Positions 18,297-26,156 of a stretch of 64,000 nucleotides of DNA are shown piece by piece (positions within the stretch are counted from its first letter, which is position 1; each line of letters begins with the position of its first letter). The stretch is taken from positions 682,001 through 746,000 of the forward strand of contig NZ_AJVC01000003.1 of NCBI RefSeq assembly GCF_000261365.1, written 5' to 3'. The position numbers and the translations under genes are program-made. Source of the DNA: Herbaspirillum sp. GW103 (GTDB lineage Bacteria; Pseudomonadota; Gammaproteobacteria; Burkholderiales; Burkholderiaceae_D). The notes beneath the pieces are model-generated. The model saw only the letters and a list, made by a program, of their open reading frames with translations. It was not told the DNA's origin and made no database searches.

Positions 18297-19249
18297 GCAC
18301 TGCCGTGGTACCGCGCTTCAGCGCCGAGGAGGTGCTCGATCAGCTCCACGGCGGCTTGATCATGCTCGATGCCGGACTGCACATCCTGCTCTGGAACGCC
18401 TGGGTGGCGCGCCATAGCCGCGTACCGACGCAACAGGCACTGGGTGCGCGTCTGGACCAGGTGTTCGAGGAGCGCATCTCGCCAGCGCTGCTGCGGGCCG
18501 TCGACAGCACCCTGGGCTATGGCTTGCCGGCGGTGCTCTCCAGCGCCCTGCATCGGGCACCGCTGCCGCTGTACCCGGATCATGTCACCACCGCCACACC
18601 GGCGCGCATGGTGCAATCAGTGGTGCTCACTGCGCTGGATAACGCACGAGGAGAACGCCTGTGCCTGGTCCAGATCAGCGACGCCAGCAACTCCGTGCGC
18701 CGCGAGAAGATGCTGCAGTCGCACTCCGACGTGCTCAAGCGCCAAGTTGGCACCGACGGTCTGACGGGCATTCACAACCGCCGCCATTTTGATGAACACT
18801 ACGCCCGGACCTTGCAGCGCATGGGGCAGGCGGGCGGGACCTTGTCGCTGTTCATGGTGGATGTCGATTTCTTCAAACAGTACAACGATCATTACGGTCA
18901 TGGACCTGGCGACCAGGTGCTCAAGCGCGTGGCGGCCGCCTTGCAGGGGCAGTTGCAGCGCCCGGGCGATCTGCTGGCGCGTTACGGAGGGGAAGAATTC
19001 ATCCTGCTCATGGAAGGCCTGTCGCCCGGCCAGGCGGCCGAGGTGGGCGAATCGCTGCGCCAGACCGTGCATGCGCTGGCCGAGCCGCATGCCAAGTCTC
19101 TGGTGGCGCACCGTGTAACCATCAGCATCGGGGTGTGCACCCGTCTGGTACAAAGCGACGCGGATGGACGCCTGCTCATGGCGGCCGCCGATGCGGCGCT
19201 CTACCGCGCCAAGCTGGGTGGCCGCAACAAGGTAGTGGCCACCGATTGA
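18293..19249 (+). CDS. PAS-GGDEF diguanylate cyclase
   Basis: A 318-residue predicted soluble protein. The N-terminal about 140 residues resemble a PAS sensor (QLHGGLIMLDAGLHILLWN). A short helical linker leads to a GGDEF domain with active site GGEEF (about residues 232-236). An inhibitory RxxD site (RPGD) lies five residues upstream of it. The domain should make cyclic-di-GMP with product inhibition. The ATG at 18293 overlaps the phosphatase stop, giving a three-gene coupled operon. A perfect 14-base palindrome GCCCGCCGGCGGGC follows the stop codon directly (19250-19263). Confidence 0.92.
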   Translation: MSTAVVPRFSAEEVLDQLHGGLIMLDAGLHILLWNAWVARHSRVPTQQALGARLDQVFEERISPALLRAVDSTLGYGLPAVLSSALHRAPLPLYPDHVTTATPARMVQSVVLTALDNARGERLCLVQISDASNSVRREKMLQSHSDVLKRQVGTDGLTGIHNRRHFDEHYARTLQRMGQAGGTLSLFMVDVDFFKQYNDHYGHGPGDQVLKRVAAALQGQLQRPGDLLARYGGEEFILLMEGLSPGQAAEVGESLRQTVHALAEPHAKSLVAHRVTISIGVCTRLVQSDADGRLLMAAADAALYRAKLGGRNKVVATD

Positions 19250-19356
19250 GCCCGCCGGCGGGCAGGTACTGAGGAAATTTCTTCACTTTTGTGTAAAACA
19301 AGAGCAATTTATAGGAAACCCTTGCTGAGCAAGCATGTCAGAAACAGTCGGCGTGC

Positions 19357-19391
19357 TTATCAACAGGCTTGTTCACAGCTTTTGTGGATAA
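19357..19391. promoter_or_regulatory. Cluster of three DnaA-box-like 9-mers
   Basis: Within 35 bases lie TTATCAACA (19357-19365, one mismatch to TTATCCACA), TTGTTCACA (19369-19377, one mismatch to TTATTCACA) and TGTGGATAA (19383-19391, a perfect TTATCCACA on the minus strand). A TATAAT-like -10 follows at 19453-19458. The stretch 19250-19516 has no gene I can support. Confidence 0.55.
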
Positions 19392-19516
19392 CTTGCCGTA
19401 TGGCTTGGTTTCCGGGGGGAACCGGCTGGCAGGGCGGGGCGGCGATTTTGCGTATAATGCGCATCCGTTCATGCTGACAAGAGCCTGGCGAACGGGGGGG
19501 CGGATGCTGCCGGGCG

Positions 19517-19969
19517 ATGCACCTTGTTTTTACTTTTTCCTTCACGATGGGTTTGATGCGCCGACTGCTGCTCCTGCTGCTGACTCTGCTGATCCCGCTG
19601 CAATTGCTGGCAGCCACGGGAGAGCCACAGCTGCGTGAACAGTTGCGCGAGCAGTTGCAGGTATCGCTTTCCGCAGCATCGCAGGGGGGCGGACATGTCG
19701 GCGAACAGGTCTGTCCGGCGGCGGCTGCCAGTTCCTGGCACGCTGCGGCAGATCTCCTTGGTACCGCTATCGCACCGGCCGATGAACTTCCGTCCGGTAC
19801 CGACGACGATGACCAGCCCACCGCTCAGGGCGAGCTGGAAGATCCGGCCTTGCCGGCGCCCATCGCCACGCCCGGACTGCACTGGTTTCCGTTTCCCCAC
19901 GCCTTTGCGGCAAGCCTGAACTGGTCGTCCTACCTGCACGACCAGTTGCGTCCTCCTCCATTGGCCTGA
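19517..19969 (+). CDS. Small predicted exported protein, function unknown
   Basis: About 140-150 residues with a clear signal peptide (MRRLLLLLLTLLIPLQLLAA) and then a Gln/Glu/Arg helix and an acidic patch with DDDD. No known domain is recognised. The start is uncertain: ATGs at 19517, 19547 and 19556 are in frame and none has a good ribosome site; the later ones give a more normal signal peptide. A TATAAT box 60 bases upstream and its position ahead of htpX make it a plausible real gene, but the evidence is mostly the signal peptide. Confidence 0.5.
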   Translation: MHLVFTFSFTMGLMRRLLLLLLTLLIPLQLLAATGEPQLREQLREQLQVSLSAASQGGGHVGEQVCPAAAASSWHAAADLLGTAIAPADELPSGTDDDDQPTAQGELEDPALPAPIATPGLHWFPFPHAFAASLNWSSYLHDQLRPPPLA

Positions 19970-20119
19970 GCCTTCCCTGGTGCGCCACTGCCGCAGGGCA
20001 GGACGCAGACGCGGCGGCACCCTTGTACGCCATCGCGCCATTCCCATCATTGCTTCCCATTGTCTGACCCGCCGTGCCGCCGGACGTGCACGGCACCTTT
20101 TCGTTCACCAGGAAAAACC

Positions 20120-20998
20120 ATGAAACGCATTGTTCTGTTCCTCGTCACCAACCTGGCCGTGATGCTGGTCTTGAGCTTCACCGCCAGTCTGCTCGGCGTG
20201 AACCGCTACCTCACAGCCAACGGTCTCAACTTCGGCATGCTGCTGGTGTTTTGCGGCCTGATGGGGTTTGGCGGTTCCTTCATTTCGCTGTTCATGTCCA
20301 AGACCATCGCCAAGTGGTCCACCGGCGCGCGCGTGATCGAGCAGCCGCAGAATTCCACCGAGCTGTGGCTGCTGCAGACCGTCCAGACCCTGGCCACCCG
20401 CGCCCAGCTGCCCATGCCGGAAGTGGCGGTCTATGACGGCCCGCCCAATGCCTTTGCCACCGGCGCCAGCAAGAGCAATTCGCTGGTGGCGGTGTCCACC
20501 GGCCTGCTGCAAGGCATGACCAAGGAAGAAGTGGAAGCCGTGCTGGCCCATGAAGTGGCCCATATCGCCAACGGCGACATGGTCACGCTGACCCTGATCC
20601 AGGGCGTGGTCAATACCTTCGTGATGTTCTTCGCGCGCATCGTCGGCTACTTCGTCGACTCTTTTTTGCGCCGCAACAACGAAGAGAACAGCGGCCCCGG
20701 CATCGGCTACATGGTGACCGTGTTCGTCTGTGAAATTGTCTTCGGCATCCTGGCCAGCATCATCGTCATGTACTTCTCGCGCCAGCGCGAATACCGCGCC
20801 GACGCCGGTGCCGCAGCCCTGATGGGCAGCAAGGTGCCGATGATGAACGCGCTGCGCCGCCTGGGTGGCCTGCAGTCCGATGGCCTGCCGCAGAACTTGC
20901 AGGCCTCCGGCATTTCCGGCCGTGAGTCGTGGCTGGGCCTGTTCTCCAGCCACCCGCCGCTGGAGTCGCGCATCGCCGCCCTGCAGGCTGCACGTTGA
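20120..20998 (+). CDS. htpX: Membrane zinc metalloprotease HtpX
   Basis: Heat-shock-linked inner-membrane protease of 292 residues for quality control of membrane proteins. Two N-terminal membrane segments (about residues 4-24 and 36-56) precede the zinc site [10 protein letters not shown]. Two further hydrophobic segments lie near residues 160-215, and the third ligand region is [10 protein letters not shown]. The ATG at 20120 has the ribosome site AGGAAAA; an upstream in-frame start at 20060 is not supported. Confidence 0.96.
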   Translation: MKRIVLFLVTNLAVMLVLSFTASLLGVNRYLTANGLNFGMLLVFCGLMGFGGSFISLFMSKTIAKWSTGARVIEQPQNSTELWLLQTVQTLATRAQLPMPEVAVYDGPPNAFATGASKSNSLVAVSTGLLQGMTKEEVEAVLAHEVAHIANGDMVTLTLIQGVVNTFVMFFARIVGYFVDSFLRRNNEENSGPGIGYMVTVFVCEIVFGILASIIVMYFSRQREYRADAGAAALMGSKVPMMNALRRLGGLQSDGLPQNLQASGISGRESWLGLFSSHPPLESRIAALQAAR

Positions 20999-21100
20999 TG
21001 CCATGCTGGCGGACCGCACCGCGCCAAGTGCGGCCCGCCAGCGGCGGCGCCAGCGTGGCTGTCATGCCCGCGTATTCATGCGCGTGTTAGTCTTTGTGAA

Positions 21101-21134
21101 GCTTCCTGCCTGAGTTTGCGCGCAGGCAGGAAGC
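21101..21134. repeat. Strong 12-bp hairpin between htpX and the antiporter gene
   Basis: GCTTCCTGCCTG (21101-21112) pairs perfectly with CAGGCAGGAAGC (21123-21134) around a 10-base loop. No T run follows on either strand, so it is not a standard intrinsic terminator. It could be a Rho-associated 3' end or a 5' UTR structure for the next gene, 67 bases further on. Confidence 0.65.
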
Positions 21135-21200
21135 CGTCCCGCAGCCAGTGACACAGTCATCTCCAACAAATTCATCCACCTTAGAAAGGAATCCTGACTG

Positions 21201-22841
21201 ATGCCCCATCACACTCCCCTGATCGCCACCATTGTCGCCGGCCTGGTCCTGGCCTTCATCTTCGGGACCCTGGCCCATCGTCTGAAGATGCCGCCCCTGA
21301 TCGGCTATCTGGTAGCCGGTATCGCCATCGGCCCCTTCACGCCAGGCTTCGTGGGCGACGCCGACCTGGCCCAGGAACTGGCCGAGATCGGGGTGATCCT
21401 GCTGATGTTCGGCGTCGGTCTGCACTTTTCCCTGAAGGACCTGCTGTCGGTCAAGAACATCGCCATTCCAGGTGCAGTGGCGCAGATCGCCATCGCCACC
21501 TTGCTCGGCATGGGCCTGGGCTGGCTGCTGGGCTGGCCGTTCGGTGAGGGCTTCCTATTTGGCCTGGCGCTGTCGGTGGCCAGTACCGTGGTGCTGTTGA
21601 AGGCGCTGCAGGAACGTCGCCTGGTCGAAACCCAGCGCGGCCGCATTGCCGTGGGCTGGCTGATCGTCGAGGATATCGCCATGGTGCTGGCGCTGGTGCT
21701 CATTCCTGCGCTCTCCGGCATCCTGGGGGGCAAGGGCGAGGCGCTTTCCGGCAACGCCGTGCTGCTGACCCTGGGGCTGACGCTGGGCAAGGTGGTGGCC
21801 TTCGTGGCGGTGATGCTCATCGTCGGACGTCGCGTCATTCCGTGGATTCTGGAACGCATCGCCGATACCGGCTCGCGTGAACTGTTCCGCCTGGCCGTGC
21901 TGGCCATTGCACTGGGCTTTGCGCTGGGATCGGCTTACGTGTTTGGCGTGTCCTTTGCACTGGGCGCCTTCTTTGCCGGCATGATCCTCTCCGAATCCGA
22001 ACTGAGCCACCGCGCCGCCGAAGAATCGCTGCCCCTGCGTGATGCCTTCTCGGTGCTGTTTTTCGTCTCCGTGGGCATGCTGTTCGATCCCTCGATCCTG
22101 GTGCGCGAGCCCCTGCTGGTGCTGGCGACGGTGCTCATCATCGTGGTCGGCAAGTCGGCCGCCGCCTGGCTGATCGTGCGCGCATTCGGTCACCCGAATT
22201 CGACGGCGCTGACCATTTCGGCCAGCCTGGCGCAGATTGGTGAATTTTCTTTCATCCTGGCCACACTCGGCCTGTCGCTGGACCTGCTCTCGCCGATGGC
22301 GCGCGATCTGATCCTCGGGGGCGCCATCCTGTCGATCCTGATCAATCCGCTGCTGTTCTCGCTGCTGGACCGCTACGAGGCGCGCCAGGCCGAGCCCGCC
22401 GACGTGCAGGACGTGCCGCCTACGGTCGATCTGCAAGATCACGTGGTGCTGGTCGGTTATGGCCGCGTCGGTCGGGGGATCGGTGAGCAGTTGCGTGCGC
22501 AGGGCAAGCCCTTCGTGGTGATCGAGGCGCAGCGTGAGCATCTCGATGCACTGCGCCAGGATGGCGTGCCGGCGCTGTACGGCAATGCCGCCCAGAGCGA
22601 ACTGTTGCAGGCCGCCGCCGTGGAGCGGGCGCGCTGGCTGCTGGTGGCGATTCCCGAAGTCTTCGAAGCCGGCCAGGTGATCGAGAATGCACTGGAACTC
22701 AATGCCGCACTGAAGGTGGTCGCGCGCGCCCACTCCGATGCCGAGATCGAACACCTGGAAAAGCATGGCGCCCAGCACGTCATCATGGGCGAGCGCGAGA
22801 TCGCGCGAGGCATGCTGGACTCGGTAGGGCAGGGGATCTAA
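21201..22841 (+). CDS. Cation:proton antiporter of the KefB/YbaL (CPA2) family with NAD-binding domain
   Basis: A 546-residue membrane protein. About 12-13 hydrophobic segments span residues 5-385 with CPA2 features such as LMFGVGLHFSLKDLL and FFAGMILSESELSH. Residues about 410-530 form a Rossmann TrkA-N domain with VLVGYGRVGRGIGEQL. It probably exchanges potassium or sodium for protons under nucleotide or thiol control. No TrkA-C domain is seen at the end. It is similar in layout to E. coli YbaL. The ribosome site AAAGGA precedes the ATG. Confidence 0.9.
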   Translation: MPHHTPLIATIVAGLVLAFIFGTLAHRLKMPPLIGYLVAGIAIGPFTPGFVGDADLAQELAEIGVILLMFGVGLHFSLKDLLSVKNIAIPGAVAQIAIATLLGMGLGWLLGWPFGEGFLFGLALSVASTVVLLKALQERRLVETQRGRIAVGWLIVEDIAMVLALVLIPALSGILGGKGEALSGNAVLLTLGLTLGKVVAFVAVMLIVGRRVIPWILERIADTGSRELFRLAVLAIALGFALGSAYVFGVSFALGAFFAGMILSESELSHRAAEESLPLRDAFSVLFFVSVGMLFDPSILVREPLLVLATVLIIVVGKSAAAWLIVRAFGHPNSTALTISASLAQIGEFSFILATLGLSLDLLSPMARDLILGGAILSILINPLLFSLLDRYEARQAEPADVQDVPPTVDLQDHVVLVGYGRVGRGIGEQLRAQGKPFVVIEAQREHLDALRQDGVPALYGNAAQSELLQAAAVERARWLLVAIPEVFEAGQVIENALELNAALKVVARAHSDAEIEHLEKHGAQHVIMGEREIARGMLDSVGQGI

Positions 22842-22967
22842 GCATTCTTCACATTGCGCTTAACGTTTGTGAAGCATTTGCTTACAACCCTTACGGCTTT
22901 CGCCTAGAGTTGTCAGGAATCGGCGGATATAGTCACGCTACGTCATTCAGAACAACGAGGAGCTATC

Positions 22968-23297
22968 GTGAAAAAGTCGATTTCCCTGATGGCCGGCATG
23001 GCTGTGTTTGCTGCGGTTGCCGGTCTGTCCGCAGCACCGGCCATGGCCGGACATGTGTCCATCGGCGTCAATATCGGCGTGCCCGCTTACGTGGCTCCGC
23101 AGCCTGTGTACGTGCAGCCGGCGCCCGTGTATGCGCCACCGCCGGTGTATGTGCGCCCGGCACCGGTCTACGTGCGTCCGGCACCGGTTTATTACGCACC
23201 GGCGCCGGTGTATGTGGAGCGTGGCTATCCTCGTGGCCATCACCGCCACTGGCACCGTCCGCCGCCGCCCCCGGGCTACGGCTACTGGGGGCGTTGA
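22968..23297 (+). CDS. Exported Pro/Tyr/Val repeat protein
   Basis: A 109-residue protein with a GTG start behind a strong ribosome site (GAGGAG). A signal peptide of about 27 residues (ending APAMAG) is followed by about eight copies of a short unit of the type PxPVYV (for example QPVYVQPAPVYAPPPVY), then a His-rich and Pro-rich tail ending GYGYWGR. Such PXPXY-type proteins are common in Burkholderiales genomes and have no established function; an envelope or surface role is likely. Confidence 0.75.
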   Translation: MKKSISLMAGMAVFAAVAGLSAAPAMAGHVSIGVNIGVPAYVAPQPVYVQPAPVYAPPPVYVRPAPVYVRPAPVYYAPAPVYVERGYPRGHHRHWHRPPPPPGYGYWGR

Positions 23298-23316
23298 TTC
23301 CCGGGCAGCAGGCAAG

Positions 23317-23344
23317 AAAAATGGCGGCTTCGGCCGCCATTTTT
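23317..23344. terminator. Bidirectional terminator between convergent genes
   Basis: A 12-bp perfect stem AAAAATGGCGGC with GCCGCCATTTTT around TTCG serves both the repeat-protein gene (plus strand) and the lipoprotein gene (minus strand). Confidence 0.9.
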
Positions 23345-23387
23345 GCGTTCATCCCGGCGCCGATGGCGTGCCGGAGCGGCTGATGCC

Positions 23388-23948
23388 TTATTTCTTGGCG
23401 GGCGCGGTGTCGTCATCGACGTCCACCAGCAGATAGCGTTCGGCCGCCCCAAAGAAGCGGTCATAGAAATCCGGCGAGCGGATGGTTTCGCTGGAGACGC
23501 GCACCATCGAATCATCGCTGGCGGCAAAGGGCATCGAGACCGAGCCCAGTACGCTCACACCCAGGCTGGCCGAGCTGTTGCTCTTCTTGATACCGTAGCC
23601 ATCCTGGGTGGCGCTGGCGAACATGGTCGAGCTCTTGCCGTTGCCATTGGAGGCGCAGACCACGTGGAAGGCGATTTCCATGTGCTTGTCGCTGGCCGGT
23701 TGGAAGCTCTTGTTGCCATCCAGAGTGTTGTCGGAAGACTTGCTGATCACATAGCCCTGGCCCAGCAGTGCGCGCCGGGCCGCTTCGCAGACCGCTTTCT
23801 CGCTGCCGGGGAAGCTGCGCGAGAAGGCGCTGGTATCGCTGAATTCCTCCTGATGATAGAAGGCGGTCTTGCCAGTGGTGCAGGCGGTCAGGCCCAGAGT
23901 GGCGGTGGTGATGACGAGAAACGGGATAGAAAAGCGCAGGCGCGGCAT
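23388..23948 (-). CDS. DUF2242-type lipoprotein, function unknown
   Basis: A predicted outer- or inner-membrane lipoprotein of about 186 residues. The signal peptide ends in a lipobox LTAC. The body contains EAARRALLGQGYVI and a C-terminal stretch with PDFYDRFF that I associate with the DUF2242 family of Burkholderiales; the assignment is from memory of the family pattern. The ATG at 23948 is preferred over one six codons upstream because GGAGAT lies at the right distance. Confidence 0.75.
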   Translation of the reverse strand: MPRLRFSIPFLVITTATLGLTACTTGKTAFYHQEEFSDTSAFSRSFPGSEKAVCEAARRALLGQGYVISKSSDNTLDGNKSFQPASDKHMEIAFHVVCASNGNGKSSTMFASATQDGYGIKKSNSSASLGVSVLGSVSMPFAASDDSMVRVSSETIRSPDFYDRFFGAAERYLLVDVDDDTAPAKK

Positions 23949-24228
23949 GCGGCGGATCTCCAGCAACGGTGAAGGGTGGCGTCAATTGTAAAGGATTCAC
24001 GAAGCGCAGGGTTTGGACGGATGGTAAAGATCGGTAACAGATGACCTATCACCTGATGAGAACAGCAAACGAAGACACGCGCAGGTCATCATCAGGAAGG
24101 TAAAATCACTTGTCGAATTGCCTGACTGAAAGTAATGTTAGGCCAACAAAGGGAGTGGTCTTCCATCGGGACGATCATGAATCTGCCGGGGATGCCTGGC
24201 AAATTCGCAACCGGCCTCGTCAAGGAAC

Positions 24229-24450
24229 ATGGATAAAAATCAGAAAGCGGAATTGGAGCGCATCCAGCGAGAGTTGGTGGACGCACACAATAAGGCTGCG
24301 TGGCAGATGGCCGCGACCATCATCAAGGCTTCGCTGGTCAAGAACGGCATGGACCAGCCGCCCACACCGGCCGAACTGGCCGCGCTCAACGCCACCATTA
24401 CCAATCTGCGCAGTGTGGCCGAGGATGCCTTGGAGTTGCTCAAGCGCTGA
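24229..24450 (+). CDS. Small helical protein, function unknown
   Basis: A 73-residue, largely alpha-helical, charged protein with AAGGAA ahead of the ATG. It starts MDKNQKAELERIQRELVDAH and ends RSVAEDALELLKR. Codon use is like that of its neighbours, and the ribosome site supports a real gene. No domain recognised. Confidence 0.6.
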   Translation: MDKNQKAELERIQRELVDAHNKAAWQMAATIIKASLVKNGMDQPPTPAELAALNATITNLRSVAEDALELLKR

Positions 24451-24518
24451 GTCACTCGGCTCGTCCAGGAAACCCGCCTGCGGTGGTCTGAGCCTGAAGA
24501 AGAATGATTGGCGGTGTC

Positions 24519-24611
24519 TGGTGCCTGAGGCCGGGGTCGAACCGGCACGCCCCCTTCCGGGTAAGCGGCGGATTTTAAGTCCGCTGTGTCTACCAATTTC
24601 ACCACTCAGGC
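24519..24611 (-). tRNA. tRNA-Leu (anticodon TAA)
   Basis: On the minus strand the acceptor stem GCCTGAG pairs with CTCAGGC, followed by A and an encoded CCA. The anticodon loop CTTAAAA gives TAA, and a 21-base variable arm is typical of class II tRNA-Leu. Total length is 93 bases. Confidence 0.95.
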
Positions 24612-24649
24612 ATGAGGGATGCCGGCGAGGGCCGCCGGAAAAGGGACGC

Positions 24650-24658
24650 ATTATAGCA
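24650..24658 (-). promoter_or_regulatory. Extended -10 promoter of tRNA-Leu
   Basis: Read on the minus strand the sequence is TGCTATAAT, an extended -10 element, 39 bases upstream of the tRNA 5' end. No good -35 box is visible. Confidence 0.6.
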
Positions 24659-24851
24659 GCGACTTGTGCTGCATCATTTGTTTTTTCCTGCGGAAAATTC
24701 TGAATTTTTCTTGAAGCGGCAACAGCGATGTCCGATCGCCTGTTTGCACTGGCCAGACAGCATTCCCTCCTGTTCCGGCTTGCCATTTCCAGCCGACAAG
24801 CTGTCCTGAAAGGGTAGAATGACGGCTTCGTTCATCTGGAAAGCCCTCACC

Positions 24852-25718
24852 ATGACTGAAGCCGTAGTCAAGACAGTGCAGTGCATTTCTCCCGCCGGCC
24901 TGCACACCATGGCCTACAAGGAGTGGGGCGATGCGCGCAATCCCAATGTACTGGTGTGCGTGCATGGCGTCACCCGGGTCTCCGACGATTTCGACCGCAT
25001 GGCGCGCGAGCTGTGCGATACCTACCGGGTGATCTGCCCCGATGTGGTCGGACGCGGTCGTTCCGGGCGGCTGGCCAATCCGCAGTTCTATACCGTGCCG
25101 CAGTACGTGAGCGACATGGTGACCCTGCTGGCGCGCGCCGACGCCGAGATCGTCGACTGGTTCGGCACCTCCATGGGCGGTCTGATCGGCATGGGCCTGG
25201 CCTCGCTGCCGGGCAACCCCATCCGCCGCCTGGTGCTCAACGACATCGGTCCGTCCATCAACGGTGCCGCGCTGGCGCGTATCGGCGACTACATCGGCCA
25301 GGACGTGCGCTTCGATACCTTCGAGGAAGCCGCCCAGTATATTCGGACCATTTCGGCCAGCTTCGGTCAGCACAGTGATGAAGAATGGCACAAGCTGGCC
25401 AAGGACGTGCTGCGCCAGAATGAAGAGGGCAAGTGGGTGCGCCACTACGACCTGGGTCTGGCGGTCCCCTTCAAGCTGACCACGCCGCAAGCCGCCACGG
25501 CGGCCGAGCAGATGCTGTGGGCGGCCTATGACGCCATCGCCTGTCCGACCCTGCTGGTACGGGGCGCCCAGTCCGACCTGCTGCTGCCGGAAGTGGCGCA
25601 GGAGATGACGCGTCGCGGCCCCAAGGCCAAGCTGGTGGAGTTGCCCGATGTGGGCCACGCACCGACCTTCATGCACGCCCCGCAGATCGAGGTGGCGCGG
25701 CAGTTCCTGCTGGGCTGA
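24852..25718 (+). CDS. Alpha/beta hydrolase
   Basis: A 288-residue alpha/beta-fold hydrolase. The oxyanion region is VCVHGVTRVSDDF, the nucleophile elbow is GTSMGG (Ser), the acidic residue is in VRGAQSDLLLP, and the His is in DVGHAPTFM. Substrate is unknown; esterase or C-C hydrolase activity is possible. The ATG at 24852 is preferred; an upstream ATG at 24819 would add 11 residues and is possible. The gene lies 82 bases before ridA on the same strand. Confidence 0.85.
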   Translation: MTEAVVKTVQCISPAGLHTMAYKEWGDARNPNVLVCVHGVTRVSDDFDRMARELCDTYRVICPDVVGRGRSGRLANPQFYTVPQYVSDMVTLLARADAEIVDWFGTSMGGLIGMGLASLPGNPIRRLVLNDIGPSINGAALARIGDYIGQDVRFDTFEEAAQYIRTISASFGQHSDEEWHKLAKDVLRQNEEGKWVRHYDLGLAVPFKLTTPQAATAAEQMLWAAYDAIACPTLLVRGAQSDLLLPEVAQEMTRRGPKAKLVELPDVGHAPTFMHAPQIEVARQFLLG

Positions 25719-25799
25719 GCCGTCGCCCCGCACGCATCGCATCCATTTTTGTCATTGCCGGCGCCGTCGGGCGCCGGGTTTTACTACGAAGGAAATTTC

Positions 25800-26150
25800 A
25801 TGTCCGTACAACGTCTGCACGTCGGCAAGCGTCTCTCCGAAGTCGCCATCCACAACGGTACCGTCTACCTGGCCGGCCAGATCGCCGAAGACGCCACCCA
25901 GAACATCGAAGGCCAGACCCGCGAAGTGCTGGGCCATATCGATCGTCTGCTGGCCGAGGCCGGCAGCGACAAGACCAAGATCCTGTCGTGCCAGATCTTC
26001 CTGTCCGATGTGAAGGATTTTGCCGGCATGAACGCGGTCTGGGATGAGTGGGTCGCGCCCGGCAACGCGCCGCCGCGCGCCACTGTTGAAGCCAAGCTGG
26101 CCCGTCCCGAACTGCTGGTGGAAATCATCATCGTCGCGGCCCAGAAGTAA
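25800..26150 (+). CDS. ridA: RidA-family enamine/imine deaminase
   Basis: A 116-residue YjgF/RidA-fold protein that clears reactive enamine or imine intermediates from PLP enzymes. The conserved Arg that binds the substrate carboxylate is in APPRATVEAKL, and GTVYLAGQIAED matches the family start. The AAGGAAATTTC ribosome site points to the ATG at 25800. relA starts six bases after the stop, so the two are probably co-transcribed. Confidence 0.9.
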   Translation: MSVQRLHVGKRLSEVAIHNGTVYLAGQIAEDATQNIEGQTREVLGHIDRLLAEAGSDKTKILSCQIFLSDVKDFAGMNAVWDEWVAPGNAPPRATVEAKLARPELLVEIIIVAAQK

Positions 26151-26156
26151 GCAGGT

